35,369 nt of DNA from Bacteroidales bacterium (GTDB lineage: Bacteria; Bacteroidota; Bacteroidia; Bacteroidales; Bacteroidaceae), in the NCBI GenBank assembly GCA_022784065.1, contig JALFUO010000087.1, forward strand, positions 1 to 35,369, read 5' to 3'. Position 1 is the stretch's first letter; every line of letters begins with the position of its first letter. Under the pieces are notes generated by a model. It did no database searches, was not told where the DNA came from, and saw nothing but the letters and a program-made list of their open reading frames with translations. Of this stretch, positions 15,751 through 23,860 are shown piece after piece. A program made the translations under genes and the position numbers.

Positions 15751-15789
15751 AAAATCTCTGCGCAGACAGGAAAAACTGTCTGCGCAGAG
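15751..15789 (-). terminator. Perfect 14-bp hairpin made of two CTGCGCAG motifs
   Basis: CTCTGCGCAGACAG at 15756-15769 pairs perfectly with 15776-15789 across a six-base GAAAAA loop. On the minus strand it is followed by ATTTTTTATTTT, so it can act as a second terminator behind the FolK-acetyltransferase gene. It is also the right boundary of the 21-bp repeat array. Confidence 0.75.
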
Positions 15790-15791
15790 CG

Positions 15792-15824
15792 AAAAAAATA
15801 GCACCGAGAAAATTGTTCGGTGCT
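15792..15824 (-). terminator. Rho-independent terminator of the FolK-acetyltransferase gene
   Basis: An 8-bp stem AGCACCGA/TCGGTGCT (15800-15807 with 15817-15824) is followed on the minus strand by ATTTTTTTC. It begins 16 bases beyond the gene's stop. Confidence 0.88.
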
Positions 15825-15839
15825 TAATGAAAATCTCAG

Positions 15840-16742
15840 TTATCTGCGGCGATAAACGTTCGTGTCGCGCTGCTCGAACCCGAGGCTGCGGTAGAGGCGG
15901 TTGGCAGCCTCGCGCTCGGGGCGCGAGGTGAGGTTGATGCTCTTTGCGCCCATGCGCCTCGCTTCGGCGCACAGGTGGAGTATCAATGCGCGGCCGTAAC
16001 CCTTGCCGCGTGCGGCGCGGTCAGTCACCACGTCCTCTATCCACGCCTTTGTGCCCGTGGGCGAAGCGCAGAGGCAGAGCGTGGCCATGGCCTGCGGCGT
16101 GCCGTGGGCGTCGGGGACAATATATATATAGGTGTCCTCGCGTCGGAGGAGGCTGGCAAGGCTTTCGGGTGTAAGCGGCGCGGCTGACGATGAGAGTTGC
16201 GGCAGCAAGCAGTTGATGCCGTCGAGCAGGGGGCGCGTGGCGGTTTGAACGCGGACAATGGCGGGTCTTTGCAGGGCAACGAGCAGTTCGCGCACGGTCT
16301 GGCCCGTTGTCGGCACGACAACCTGCGGCGCAATCTCGCAGAGCGGCTCGAGTACGAACGCCCGCTCCGCCATCAGCGGGTGGGGCAGCCTTAGCGCCGG
16401 TTCGTCTGAAACTTCATCGCCGAGCATCATCAGGTCGATGTCGATAGGACGGTCGGCATAGTGCCCGCCCGTGCTCTTTGCGGTGCGCCCAAGGCGGCGC
16501 TCGATGTCCTGCGTGATTTGCAAGATTTCCGAGGCGGACAGCGCGGTGCTGAAAGCGGCGGCGGCGTTGAGGAATTTATTGGGCGAGGCAAAGCCTTGCG
16601 GCTCTGTTTCGTAGAGGCGCGAGCAGGCCGTGCACTTCCCGATTTCTTCTTCCATCATCGCCACGGCGCGCCCGATGCTCTCTTCGCGGCGGCCTGTGTT
16701 CGCGCCGAGGGAAACGTACAAAAGCCGGTTTTCTGTCTGCAT
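15840..16742 (-). CDS. folK: Fusion of HPPK (FolK) with a GNAT acetyltransferase
   Basis: This is one open frame of 300 residues with two domains. Residues 1 to about 158 are 6-hydroxymethyl-7,8-dihydropterin pyrophosphokinase, the step before dihydropteroate synthesis in folate production: YVSLGANTG, RLYETEPQGF, KFLNAAAAF, HYADRPIDIDLMMLGDE and LPHPLMAERAFVLEPL. Residues of about 162-300 form a GNAT N-acetyltransferase, with the acetyl-CoA loop motif VVTDRAARGKGYGRAL and the C-terminal SRPEREAANRLYRSLGF. FolK in Bacteroidales is usually about 150 residues without this tail. The substrate of the acetyltransferase is unknown. The gene lies downstream of queA with a 113-bp palindromic element between them and is closed by two hairpins. 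The fusion looks genuine because no stop, frame break or start lies at the joint. Confidence 0.88.
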   Translation of the reverse strand: MQTENRLLYVSLGANTGRREESIGRAVAMMEEEIGKCTACSRLYETEPQGFASPNKFLNAAAAFSTALSASEILQITQDIERRLGRTAKSTGGHYADRPIDIDLMMLGDEVSDEPALRLPHPLMAERAFVLEPLCEIAPQVVVPTTGQTVRELLVALQRPAIVRVQTATRPLLDGINCLLPQLSSSAAPLTPESLASLLRREDTYIYIVPDAHGTPQAMATLCLCASPTGTKAWIEDVVTDRAARGKGYGRALILHLCAEARRMGAKSINLTSRPEREAANRLYRSLGFEQRDTNVYRRR

Positions 16743-16752
16743 GTTCGTTTAT

Positions 16753-16865
16753 TAGTAGACGAGTTTACAAGTAAACGAGTAGACGAGACAAGTTTCTCAT
16801 GTAAAATATAAATTAGCAAGACATCTCTGTCTTGTTTACTTGTTTACTCGTTTACTTGTTTACTA
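16753..16865. repeat. 113-bp palindromic element, copy 2
   Basis: Almost exactly the reverse complement of copy 1 at 4806-4918, with the same length, the same TAGTA/TACTA ends, the same central sequence and the same 8-bp units in the arms. It occupies most of the gap between folK and queA, next to the queA terminator. Confidence 0.92.
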
Positions 16866-16881
16866 AAATCGTTATTTTTTT

Positions 16882-16918
16882 TATAAACAAATAGGAGCGC
16901 TTGGCAACGCTCCTATTT
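16882..16918 (-). terminator. Terminator after queA
   Basis: A perfect 11-bp stem AAATAGGAGCG (16889-16899) with CGCTCCTATTT (16908-16918) and an 8-base loop lies just beyond the queA stop at 16927. It is followed on the minus strand by GTTTATAAAA, so the T run is moderate. Confidence 0.75.
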
Positions 16919-16926
16919 AAAAATTC

Positions 16927-17979
16927 TTAGTCGACAATCAGCATCACGTCGCCGAAAGGTCCGAACTGATACTTTTCTTGGAGCGCCACGTCGTAGGCGT
17001 GCATCGTGTAGTCGTAATCGCCGAAAGCGGCTGTGAGCATCAGGAGGGTAGAATAAGGCAGATGGAAGTTGGAGAGCATGGCATCGGCCACAGAGAAGTC
17101 GTAGGGCGGGAAGATAAACTTGTTGGTCCAGCCTTCAAATTCCTTGATGCGTCCCTCTGTGCCGCAGGCCGCCTCGAGGGCGCGCTGCACGGTGGTGCCT
17201 ACGGCCACGATTTTATGTCCCTCGTCCTTTGCCTTGTTCACGATGCGGCAGCAATCGGCCTCGACAAACATCTGTTCGGAGTCGATCTTGTGCTTCGTGA
17301 GGTCCTCCACGTCGGTGCTGCGGAAGTTGCCCAAGCCGCAGTGGAGCGTGATGTAGGCAAATTCGATGCCCTTGATTTCCATGCGCTTCATGATTTGGCG
17401 TGAGAAGTGCATGCCTGCGGTGGGCGCGGTGACTGCGCCTTCGTTTTTGGCAAAGATGCATTGGAAGCGCTCCAAGTCTTCCGGCTCGCTCTCGCGGCCT
17501 ACGAAGCGGGGAATGGGCGCTTCGCCGAGGGCGTAGAGCGAACGCTTGAACTCGTCGTGGTCGCCGTCGTAGAGGAAGCGGAGCGTGCGGCCTCGGCTCG
17601 TGGTGTTGTCGATAACTTCCGACACGATGGAGTTGTCTTCGCCGAAGTATAGCTTGTTGCCTATTCTGATTTTCCGCGCGGGATCTACCAGCACGTCCCA
17701 CAGGCGCAGTTCCTGGTTGAGTTCGCGCAGCAGGAACACTTCGATCCGTGCGCCGGTCTTCTCCTTATTTCCGTAGAGGCGTGCGGGGAACACCTTGGTG
17801 TCGTTGAACACGAAGACGTCGTGCTCGTCGAAGAAGTCGAGGATATCCTTGAACATGCGGTGCTCTATCTCGCCCGTCTTGCGATGGAGCACCATCATAC
17901 GGCATTCGTCTCGATGCGGTGCGGGATACTGGGCAATCTGCTCTTGCGGCAGGTCGAACTTAAATTGGGAAAGTTTCAT
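16927..17979 (-). CDS. queA: tRNA S-adenosylmethionine ribosyltransferase-isomerase (QueA)
   Basis: The 350-residue cytoplasmic enzyme transfers and isomerises the ribosyl part of SAM onto preQ1-modified tRNA to form epoxyqueuosine. Typical blocks are [22 protein letters not shown] near the N terminus, [18 protein letters not shown]-like sequence (as [19 protein letters not shown]), [13 protein letters not shown] in the middle, the conserved [10 protein letters not shown], and [16 protein letters not shown] near the end. Length and start ([11 protein letters not shown]) are normal. It lies 65 bases downstream of truB, and a GTAGGGGCG-type palindrome occupies part of that gap. A terminator follows. 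Together with truB it forms the tRNA-modification part of this cluster. Confidence 0.97.
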   Translation of the reverse strand: MKLSQFKFDLPQEQIAQYPAPHRDECRMMVLHRKTGEIEHRMFKDILDFFDEHDVFVFNDTKVFPARLYGNKEKTGARIEVFLLRELNQELRLWDVLVDPARKIRIGNKLYFGEDNSIVSEVIDNTTSRGRTLRFLYDGDHDEFKRSLYALGEAPIPRFVGRESEPEDLERFQCIFAKNEGAVTAPTAGMHFSRQIMKRMEIKGIEFAYITLHCGLGNFRSTDVEDLTKHKIDSEQMFVEADCCRIVNKAKDEGHKIVAVGTTVQRALEAACGTEGRIKEFEGWTNKFIFPPYDFSVADAMLSNFHLPYSTLLMLTAAFGDYDYTMHAYDVALQEKYQFGPFGDVMLIVD

Positions 17980-18022
17980 AGTACCTGTATTTTTTATTGT
18001 TTTCTTTTAAAAATAGGCCGGC

Positions 18023-18048
18023 GTGCGTTTTTTGCGAAACGCCCCTAC
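18023..18048. repeat. GTAGGGGCG palindrome overlapping the truB stop
   Basis: On the minus strand GTAGGGGCGTTTCGC is followed by AAAAAACGC. Its first bases form part of the TAG stop codon of truB, so the repeat abuts or has replaced the original gene end. It is an imperfect member of the family at 11825, 28014 and 30026. Confidence 0.7.
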
Positions 18049-18803
18049 TCGGGATAAATCCCTATCGGTGCGCGCTCTTCGGGGTTGGCGGGCAGTTCCG
18101 TTTCCACTTCGATGCCGCCGAGCCATTGCTCAAAGTCGTCGATCGTGGCGAAGCAGCGGCTGATGTCGGCCTCGCCCACTCGGGTGCGCCGCAGGGCGGT
18201 GAGATGTGCGCCGCTGCGCAAGGCGATGCCGATGTCGCGGGCAAGGGCGCGGATATAGGTACCCTTGGAGCAGCAGATGCGCAGGTCGATTTCAGAATTA
18301 TCGAGGTCGCAGCGCGTGAGTTCTATGCTGTCGATGCGCAGCGGCTTGGCTTGCAGTTCGGGCTGCTTCCCCTTGCGGGCGAGGTCGTAGGCGCGCTTGC
18401 CGCCGACCTTGCAGGCGGAGAACACGGGCGGCACTTGCATGATGTCGCCGGTAAACTGTTCGGAGAGCACGCGGCGTATCTCTTCCTCCGTGATATGGTC
18501 TGTGGGAAAAGTATGGTCGACGGGGTGTTCGAGGTCGAAGCTCGGCGTGGTGGCACCGAGTTTAAGCGTAGTCTCGTAGGTCTTCGCGCCCCCTTGCAGC
18601 TGCTCGATGAGTTTCGTGGCGCGGCCGGTGCAGATGATCATCACGCCCGTGGCCAGGGGGTCAAGCGTGCCGGCATGCCCCACCTTAATCTTCCGTCCCT
18701 CCATGCGCCGCGTGAGCAGCCAGCGCACCTTGGCAACCAGCTGGAACGACGTCATGCCGTAGGGCTTGTCGAAGCAAAGTATTTGTCCGCTTAAGAAATT
18801 CAC
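18045..18803 (-). CDS. truB: tRNA pseudouridine(55) synthase TruB
   Basis: The 252-residue enzyme makes pseudouridine 55 in the T loop of tRNAs. The N-terminal block ILCFDKPYGMTSFQLV, the catalytic motif KVGHAGTLDPLATGVMI with the nucleophilic Asp, and TGDIMQVPPVFSACKVGGKRAYDLAR with SKGTYIRALARDIG are all present. It is a short form with little of the C-terminal PUA-like region, as common in Bacteroidota. It lies 28 bases downstream of uppP. The stop codon is within a GTAGGGGCG repeat, so the last residues (IGIYPE) may have been altered by that insertion. Confidence 0.97.
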   Translation of the reverse strand: MNFLSGQILCFDKPYGMTSFQLVAKVRWLLTRRMEGRKIKVGHAGTLDPLATGVMIICTGRATKLIEQLQGGAKTYETTLKLGATTPSFDLEHPVDHTFPTDHITEEEIRRVLSEQFTGDIMQVPPVFSACKVGGKRAYDLARKGKQPELQAKPLRIDSIELTRCDLDNSEIDLRICCSKGTYIRALARDIGIALRSGAHLTALRRTRVGEADISRCFATIDDFEQWLGGIEVETELPANPEERAPIGIYPE

Positions 18804-18831
18804 TTGAAAAATCTAAGTTTCAAAACGTCCC

Positions 18832-19656
18832 TTAAAGACTGGCGATGATTGTGATGATACCCACAGCGATGCAATAGTAGGCAAAGTAGATGAGCTTTCC
18901 TTTCTTCACGATGCCTATCATCCATTTACAGGCCAATATGCCCGAGATGAAAGCGGCGATGAAACCCGCAAGGAGGGCGCTGACGGTAAGGTCGCCGAAC
19001 GCGGCGGCAAAGCCTTCCTTGGATGCTTTGACGATATCGAGCAATGCCTCGCCGAGAATGGGCGGAATGACCATGAGGAAGGAGAACTGCGCCATGCGCT
19101 CCTTATTGTTGCCGAGTATGAGGCCCGTGGCAATGGTTGTGCCCGAGCGGCTCAGCCCCGGCAATACGGCAAGGGCTTGCGCGCAGCCTATGATGAAGGC
19201 GTGCCAGGCTGAGATGTTTTCACGCTGGCGGGGACGGGCGAAATAGGAGAATGCCAAGAGGGCGGCGGTGAAAAGCAGGCAGCAGCCCACAATCAGCAGG
19301 CCCGAACCGAATATATCCTCTACCGCGTCCTTGAAAAACACGCCGACGATGCCAATCGGTATCATCGAAATCACGATGTTGAGCATATAGCGCTGGTCGG
19401 CGTTGAGACGGTTCAGTCCCGTGCCGCCCTGCAAGGGGCTGAACGTGCCTTTGAACAGCGACACGATTTCCTTGCCCAGCACCACGAGCGTGCTCAACAC
19501 GGTGGCCACGTGGACGGCGACGGTAAACATCAGGTTTTCTTCGCTTTCGATGCCGAGCAGGGCGGAGCCGATAGCAAGATGCCCGCTGCTGCTCACGGGC
19601 AGATATTCTGTCAGTCCTTGCAGCAAGCCGAGCCAAAGAGCTTCAAGTGTATCCAT
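18832..19656 (-). CDS. uppP: Undecaprenyl-diphosphate phosphatase (UppP/BacA)
   Basis: The 274-residue inner-membrane enzyme dephosphorylates undecaprenyl pyrophosphate to recycle the lipid carrier for peptidoglycan and surface glycans. Both family motifs are present: [17 protein letters not shown] at the N terminus and [15 protein letters not shown] near residue 160. About eight hydrophobic segments follow the family's topology. The gene lies six bases downstream of the DUF3098 gene, so it is in the ftsX-DUF3098-uppP-truB transcription unit. Confidence 0.97.
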   Translation of the reverse strand: MDTLEALWLGLLQGLTEYLPVSSSGHLAIGSALLGIESEENLMFTVAVHVATVLSTLVVLGKEIVSLFKGTFSPLQGGTGLNRLNADQRYMLNIVISMIPIGIVGVFFKDAVEDIFGSGLLIVGCCLLFTAALLAFSYFARPRQRENISAWHAFIIGCAQALAVLPGLSRSGTTIATGLILGNNKERMAQFSFLMVIPPILGEALLDIVKASKEGFAAAFGDLTVSALLAGFIAAFISGILACKWMIGIVKKGKLIYFAYYCIAVGIITIIASL

Positions 19657-19662
19657 AAGGCT

Positions 19663-19911
19663 TTAATCTTTTGTAGCCGCCGTCTTCGGGCGGCGAATGA
19701 TGGCGTAAATAATAAACAGGTAGCCGGCGAGGCATACGAGGGGCGCAACCTTGATGTGGCGGGCGTCGAAGATAGCAGCGTTGAACTGCGTTTCGTTGGA
19801 GCCGCTGCCCGACATGAGGATAAAGCCGGCAATCACGATGGCCATGCCGATGGCGAGCAGGATAAAGTTGATGCGGTCGAACGCAAACACTTGGGTTTTG
19901 TTTTCAGACAT
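19663..19911 (-). CDS. DUF3098 small membrane protein
   Basis: The 82-residue protein has two hydrophobic segments (INFILLAIGMAIVIAGFILM and IKVAPLVCLAGYLFIIYAII) joined by a polar loop containing NETQFNAAIFDARH, a pattern I associate with DUF3098. It is regularly found between ftsX and uppP in Bacteroidota, and the spacing here is 12 bases after ftsX and 6 before uppP. Function unknown; the context suggests a link to envelope or division processes. Confidence 0.85.
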   Translation of the reverse strand: MSENKTQVFAFDRINFILLAIGMAIVIAGFILMSGSGSNETQFNAAIFDARHIKVAPLVCLAGYLFIIYAIIRRPKTAATKD

Positions 19912-19923
19912 TGTTATAAAGGA

Positions 19924-20808
19924 TTATTTCAAATACATATCCGCGCCGCTCATTTTCAGGAAGCGGTTGACGGAGATAAAGGCGCAAAGAATGGTGAGCA
20001 GCAGCCCGCAAACGACAATCGTGCCGAGCGTGGCAATCCACACGGTGGGCGTTACGAGCTGGTTGAAATATACCTCGCCGCCGCCAACCTCATATTGCAT
20101 ATAATACAGCCCGCCGCCTATCAGCCCGCCGGCAAGCAGGGCGGCGACCAGTCCGATGCGGAAGGCCTGCGCGAGGAACGGGCGGCGGATATACCGCCAC
20201 TTGGCGCCCACGAGTTTCATCGTGTGGATGGTGAAGCGGCGCGCGTAGATATTCATGCGCACCGTGTTGTTGATGAGCGAGAAAGACACGAACGTCAGCA
20301 GCACCGCCAAGGCGAGCAGCACGAGGCTGACGGTAGGAATGGTTTTGCTCAGCGTCTGTATCTCCTCTCTCGGATATACGACGTCCGAAACGCCGGGCAG
20401 GCTTTTCAAGGCGGGCACGTAGCGGTTGAGGCTATCCTCATTGGCGTAGTCGGCTTTAAGATATATTTCAAACTCTGCCGGAATGGGGCTTGCGCCGATA
20501 AAGTCGCCCATGTCGCCCTGTAACGCCTCGTTGAGTTCCTTTGTGCCTTTTTCTTTTGAGATATAATTTACGTGGCGGGCGTAGGGCATCTGGCGCAACG
20601 CTGCTTGCAGCTTGTATTGCGTGGCGTTGGAGGTCGTGTCGTTTACGAGCACCGTCACCGTAAACTCCTCGCGGAGCTGGCGGCTGAAATTATTTGCCAT
20701 CGTGACAAAGGTGACCACCGTGCCGAGCAAAATGAGCACCAGCGTCGTGCTGATGCAGGAGGTTACGGTGTTGAAGCTTCCCGTGCTGCGTTTCTTTCTG
20801 CTTTGCAT
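19924..20808 (-). CDS. ftsX: Cell division protein FtsX
   Basis: The 294-residue protein is the ABC-permease-like partner of FtsE and couples cell division to peptidoglycan hydrolase control. It shows the family plan: a cytoplasmic start, a first membrane segment (CISTTLVLILLGTVVTFVTMA), a periplasmic region of about 130 residues, then three further membrane segments, with LVLLALAVLLTFVSFSLINNTVRMNIYARRFTIHTMKLVGA typical of FtsX. No ftsE is adjacent, which is common in Bacteroidales. It is the first gene of a cluster running through DUF3098, uppP, truB and queA. A candidate -7 box lies at 20854-20861. Confidence 0.94.
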   Translation of the reverse strand: MQSRKKRSTGSFNTVTSCISTTLVLILLGTVVTFVTMANNFSRQLREEFTVTVLVNDTTSNATQYKLQAALRQMPYARHVNYISKEKGTKELNEALQGDMGDFIGASPIPAEFEIYLKADYANEDSLNRYVPALKSLPGVSDVVYPREEIQTLSKTIPTVSLVLLALAVLLTFVSFSLINNTVRMNIYARRFTIHTMKLVGAKWRYIRRPFLAQAFRIGLVAALLAGGLIGGGLYYMQYEVGGGEVYFNQLVTPTVWIATLGTIVVCGLLLTILCAFISVNRFLKMSGADMYLK

Positions 20809-20853
20809 AAGTAATTATAGGGTAGACTTATCCACAATACATAATAAAACGCA

Positions 20854-20861
20854 CAAATTTA
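20854..20861 (-). promoter_or_regulatory. Candidate -7 box for the ftsX cluster
   Basis: TAAATTTG on the minus strand fits TAnnTTTG and would give a leader of about 40 bases. No convincing -33 element was seen at the right distance. Confidence 0.45.
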
Positions 20862-20897
20862 CAACTAAATTGGCAGTGTCACGGCAGAAAAGCGCAA

Positions 20898-20913
20898 TTA
20901 TCTTATAAGATAA
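20898..20913. promoter_or_regulatory. Perfect 16-bp palindrome upstream of ftsX
   Basis: TTATCTTATAAGATAA is a perfect palindrome between the M16 peptidase stop and the ftsX promoter region. The string TCTTATAAGATAAG from it recurs upstream of ruvB at 25608-25621. It could be an operator for a dimeric regulator. Confidence 0.5.
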
Positions 20914-20927
20914 GGGCAAAAAACAAG

Positions 20928-22193
20928 TTATTCCTCTGCTTTTGGCATATAAACGAGGCGGCAGAGCCGCTCGGGCGCAAAGATTTCTGCCGCGAGGCTG
21001 CGGATGTCCTCGGCGGTCACGGCTTCGATGTTTCGGCGCAGGAGGGCGATGTCGCGCACCGTGCCGTATTCGGCATAGGTGCGCCCGAGGGCGAGGGCGC
21101 GGCTTTCGCCGTTGTCCTGTGCAATGCCGATTTGTCCGCACAGTTGCGCCTTCGCCGCCGCAAGCCGCCCGGGCGTAAGCGGCGTTTCGGCAAAGCGGCG
21201 CAGTTCTCGCTGCACCAGCCGGCAGCAGCGCGCCACGTCTGCGCCGTCGCAGCCGAAATATACGTGCCAATAGCCGGCATCGGGATAGGTGGAAATATAA
21301 GAGTCTACTGAATAAACCAGCGCGGCCCGCTCGCGCAGCGCAATGTTGAGGCGAGAACTCATGCCCGGTCCGCCCAGCATGTTGTTGAGCAGCAGCAAGG
21401 CGAAGCGGCGCGGGTCTTCACCGCCGAAAGTCGGCGCGCCGATCATCACGTGCGCCTGGTGCGTGTCTTTGTTTGTCGAAACGTCGAAGCAGTGCGCCGC
21501 AGGGGCGGAGATTTGCTCTGAGGGCGCGGCGGCAAAAGCCTTTTCAGCAGGCTCGGGCTCGGGGATGGGATATTTTTCAAAAAGCCTTTGCAGCGTCCGC
21601 GCGGCTTTCTTGCCATCAATGTCGCCGCTCAGGAAGAACACGGCGTTTCCAGGGCGGTAGTGCCGCCGCGTGAAGCGCAGGGCATCGGCTGTGGTGTAGG
21701 TTTTGAGGCGCCGGGCCGTGCCGAGAATATCGCGTCCCAATGGGCTTCCCGCAAAGAGGCGTTGCTCGAACTCGTCGAAGATGAGTTCGCTCGGCGAATC
21801 CTTGAAACTCTCGATTTCATCGCAAATCACGTCTACCTCCTTGTCGATTTCGCGCTGCGGGAAGGTGCTGTGAAACACGATGTCGGTGAGCAGGTCGGCG
21901 GCGCGGGCGAACTGGGCTTTGAGCACCGTGGCGTGATACACCGTGCCCTGCTTGTTGGTATAGGCGTTGAGGTCGCCGCCGTAGCGTTCGAGCGCATTAT
22001 TTACGGCTGCTGAGCTGCGCCGTGCCGTGCCCTTGAACGAAAGGTGCTCCACAAAGTGCGCCATACCCTCGTCGGCCGTGTCTTCGTGGCGCGTGCCGGC
22101 ACCGACCACGTAGCCGCAATACACTACGTCGGAAGCCGTGCGCTCGCAAACGAGGCGCAGGCCGTTGGGCAAGATGTCTGTATAGTGAGCCAT
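20928..22193 (-). CDS. M16 family zinc metallopeptidase
   Basis: The 421-residue protein has the inverted zinc motif HxxEH as HFVEHLSFKGT (near residue 47) and a downstream conserved acidic block DVICDEIESFKDSPSE that supplies the third zinc ligand. The second half (LLLNNMLGGPGMSSRLNIALRERAALVYSVDSY) is the usual non-catalytic M16 repeat with the R/Y pair that completes the active site. It resembles the processing-peptidase type found in many bacteria. No signal peptide is present, so it is probably cytoplasmic. It is followed by ftsX after about 120 bases, and its start is next to copy 3 of the 113-bp palindromic element. Confidence 0.95.
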   Translation of the reverse strand: MAHYTDILPNGLRLVCERTASDVVYCGYVVGAGTRHEDTADEGMAHFVEHLSFKGTARRSSAAVNNALERYGGDLNAYTNKQGTVYHATVLKAQFARAADLLTDIVFHSTFPQREIDKEVDVICDEIESFKDSPSELIFDEFEQRLFAGSPLGRDILGTARRLKTYTTADALRFTRRHYRPGNAVFFLSGDIDGKKAARTLQRLFEKYPIPEPEPAEKAFAAAPSEQISAPAAHCFDVSTNKDTHQAHVMIGAPTFGGEDPRRFALLLLNNMLGGPGMSSRLNIALRERAALVYSVDSYISTYPDAGYWHVYFGCDGADVARCCRLVQRELRRFAETPLTPGRLAAAKAQLCGQIGIAQDNGESRALALGRTYAEYGTVRDIALLRRNIEAVTAEDIRSLAAEIFAPERLCRLVYMPKAEE

Positions 22194-22205
22194 TGGTTGT
22201 GTTTT

Positions 22206-22316
22206 TAGTAAACGAGTTTACAAGTAAACGAGTAGACGAGATAGATTTGTCTTGCAAACTTTATTTTATATGGAAACTTGTCTTGTTTACTCGTCTACTC
22301 GTTTACTTGTCTACTC
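22206..22316. repeat. 113-bp palindromic element, copy 3 (diverged)
   Basis: It has the same orientation as copy 1. It starts with TAGTA and is built of the same 8-bp units, with the central part recognisable (TTGTCTTGC, then TTTATTTTATAT and GGAAACTTGTCTTG) but with about ten differences. It fills the gap between the flippase stop and the M16 start. Confidence 0.88.
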
Positions 22317-22320
22317 ATAA

Positions 22321-23823
22321 TCATTTCTTAAAAAACCTTCCCACGACGGGCAGTTGCCGGAGCGGCAGGTCGTGGTAGACGATGTGGGCGGCGAAGAGCA
22401 CGACGCAGACTTCGTTGAATCCGAGTTGCAGCCAGGCGTTCGGGCAATAGGCCGCAAAGCCCTGCATCAGCGCGTAGAAGAAGGCGGCGAGCAGCACGTA
22501 CGCTGCCATGCTCTTCAGAGGATAGTCGATGGGGTAGTACTTGCGCCCCACGAGGTAGCTCGTGACCATTGCTGTGCCGTAGCCCGCCACGCCTGCCCAG
22601 GCGCAAGCCATGTAGCCGAAGCGCGGAATGCCCCACACGTTTACGCCGATAAGCACAAGGCAACCCAGTCCCGAGAACCATGCGCCCCAAATCGTGCGGT
22701 CGGTGAGTTTGTACCAAAAGGAAAGGTTGAAATAAATGCCCATCATGATTTCGGCGGCCATCACAACGGGCACCACTTTCAGTCCCGGCCAGTAGTCGCT
22801 GCCGATGAGGTGTTTCAGGATTTCCATGTTGCCCACAACCAGCAGGAAGGCGAGGAGGGTGAAGATGAGGAAGTATTTCATTGCCTTGGCGTAGGTGGCA
22901 CGGTTGTCCTTGTCGGCTTGCTTGCCGAACACAAAGGGTTCGTAGGCGTATCGGAAGGCTTGCGTGATCATCGCCATAATCATGGCAATCTTCACCGCCG
23001 CGCCGTAGATGCCGAGTTGCACCTTGCCGTCCTCGCCCGGCACGAGGTGGCGGAAGAGCATCTTGTCGGCCGTTTGGTTGAGAATGCCGGCGATGCCGAG
23101 GATCAGTATCGGCCAGGCGTAGGAGAGCATGCGGCGCAGCAGCCGCGTGTCGAGGCGGTAGCGGAAGCCTGTCAGTTCGCGGCGGAAGAAGAAGGTGACC
23201 AGCACCGTGCAGAACAAGTTGATGCCGAAGGCGTAGCCCACGCCGACGGCGGGGTCGTAGAATTTTGCCACAATCTCTCCCGTGGCGGGCAGGGCGTAGA
23301 GCGCGGGCAGCAGTAGGAAGAAGATGAGGTTGAGGCTGATGTTGAGCACGATGAAGAGCAGTTTCAGCGCGGCAAACTTTATCGGCTTCTTCTGATAGCG
23401 CAGATAGGCGAAGGGTATGCACTGGAAAGCGTCGATTGCCACGCACACGGCCATCATGCCGAGGTATTCGGGGTGGTCGGCATAGCCCAGCGCGGCGGCT
23501 ATCTGCGGCAGCAGCCCGAGCACGGCTGCAACAAACGTCAGCCCCACGCCGCCCACGGCGATGAGCGTCGTGGCATAGACGCGCATGGGGTCTTCCTCGG
23601 TTTTGTTTACAAAGCGGAAGAAGGTGGTCTCCATGCCGAAGGTGAGCAGCACGAGCAGCAAGGCCACGTAGCTGTACACTTCCGTTATCACGCCGTAGCC
23701 GCCCGTCGAGGCCGCCAGCGCGGTGGTGTAGAGCGGCACGAGCAAATAGTTGAGGAAGCGCCCGATAATGCTGCTAAGCCCGTAGATGGCCGTATCTTTT
23801 ACTAAGGAAGAGAGTGAAGTCAT
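22321..23823 (-). CDS. Polysaccharide/lipid-linked glycan flippase, Wzx-like
   Basis: The 500-residue polytopic membrane protein has about fourteen hydrophobic segments. The start (LVKDTAIYGLSSIIGRFLNYLLVPLYT) and the phrase FGMETTFFRFVNK are typical of the Bacteroidota polysaccharide biosynthesis/oligosaccharide flippase family of the MOP superfamily. It would move a lipid-linked glycan across the inner membrane. It is a different subgroup from the flippase at 8974-10416. I recall it as a housekeeping gene often near ruvB in Bacteroidales, as here. Upstream lies the large inverted structured region 23861-24242, whose left half could be in its transcript leader. Confidence 0.87.
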   Translation of the reverse strand: MTSLSSLVKDTAIYGLSSIIGRFLNYLLVPLYTTALAASTGGYGVITEVYSYVALLLVLLTFGMETTFFRFVNKTEEDPMRVYATTLIAVGGVGLTFVAAVLGLLPQIAAALGYADHPEYLGMMAVCVAIDAFQCIPFAYLRYQKKPIKFAALKLLFIVLNISLNLIFFLLLPALYALPATGEIVAKFYDPAVGVGYAFGINLFCTVLVTFFFRRELTGFRYRLDTRLLRRMLSYAWPILILGIAGILNQTADKMLFRHLVPGEDGKVQLGIYGAAVKIAMIMAMITQAFRYAYEPFVFGKQADKDNRATYAKAMKYFLIFTLLAFLLVVGNMEILKHLIGSDYWPGLKVVPVVMAAEIMMGIYFNLSFWYKLTDRTIWGAWFSGLGCLVLIGVNVWGIPRFGYMACAWAGVAGYGTAMVTSYLVGRKYYPIDYPLKSMAAYVLLAAFFYALMQGFAAYCPNAWLQLGFNEVCVVLFAAHIVYHDLPLRQLPVVGRFFKK

Positions 23824-23860
23824 GGTTGTCGTGATTTATGTTATTGGAGTTAGCCCTAAG

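Larger units (their letters stand above)
15260..15839. other. 580-base intergenic region with promoter, repeats and hairpins
   Basis: From left to right this gap holds the leader and promoter of the lipoprotein operon (15260-15441), an A/T-rich stretch, a bulged hairpin (15500-15545), a GC-rich palindrome (15552-15569), an array of four 21-bp palindromic repeats between TGCGCAG motifs (15608-15789), and terminators of the FolK-acetyltransferase gene (15751-15824). Small open frames across the repeats read as heptapeptide repeats and are not believed to be genes. Confidence 0.75.

Noticed and set aside
15609-15827. Small plus-strand frame with a heptapeptide repeat (FVTxITN-like)
   Set aside because: The repeat is only the translation of 21-bp DNA repeats (7 codons), which are also open in other frames. 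There is no promoter or start signal, and it runs into terminator hairpins of the opposite strand.
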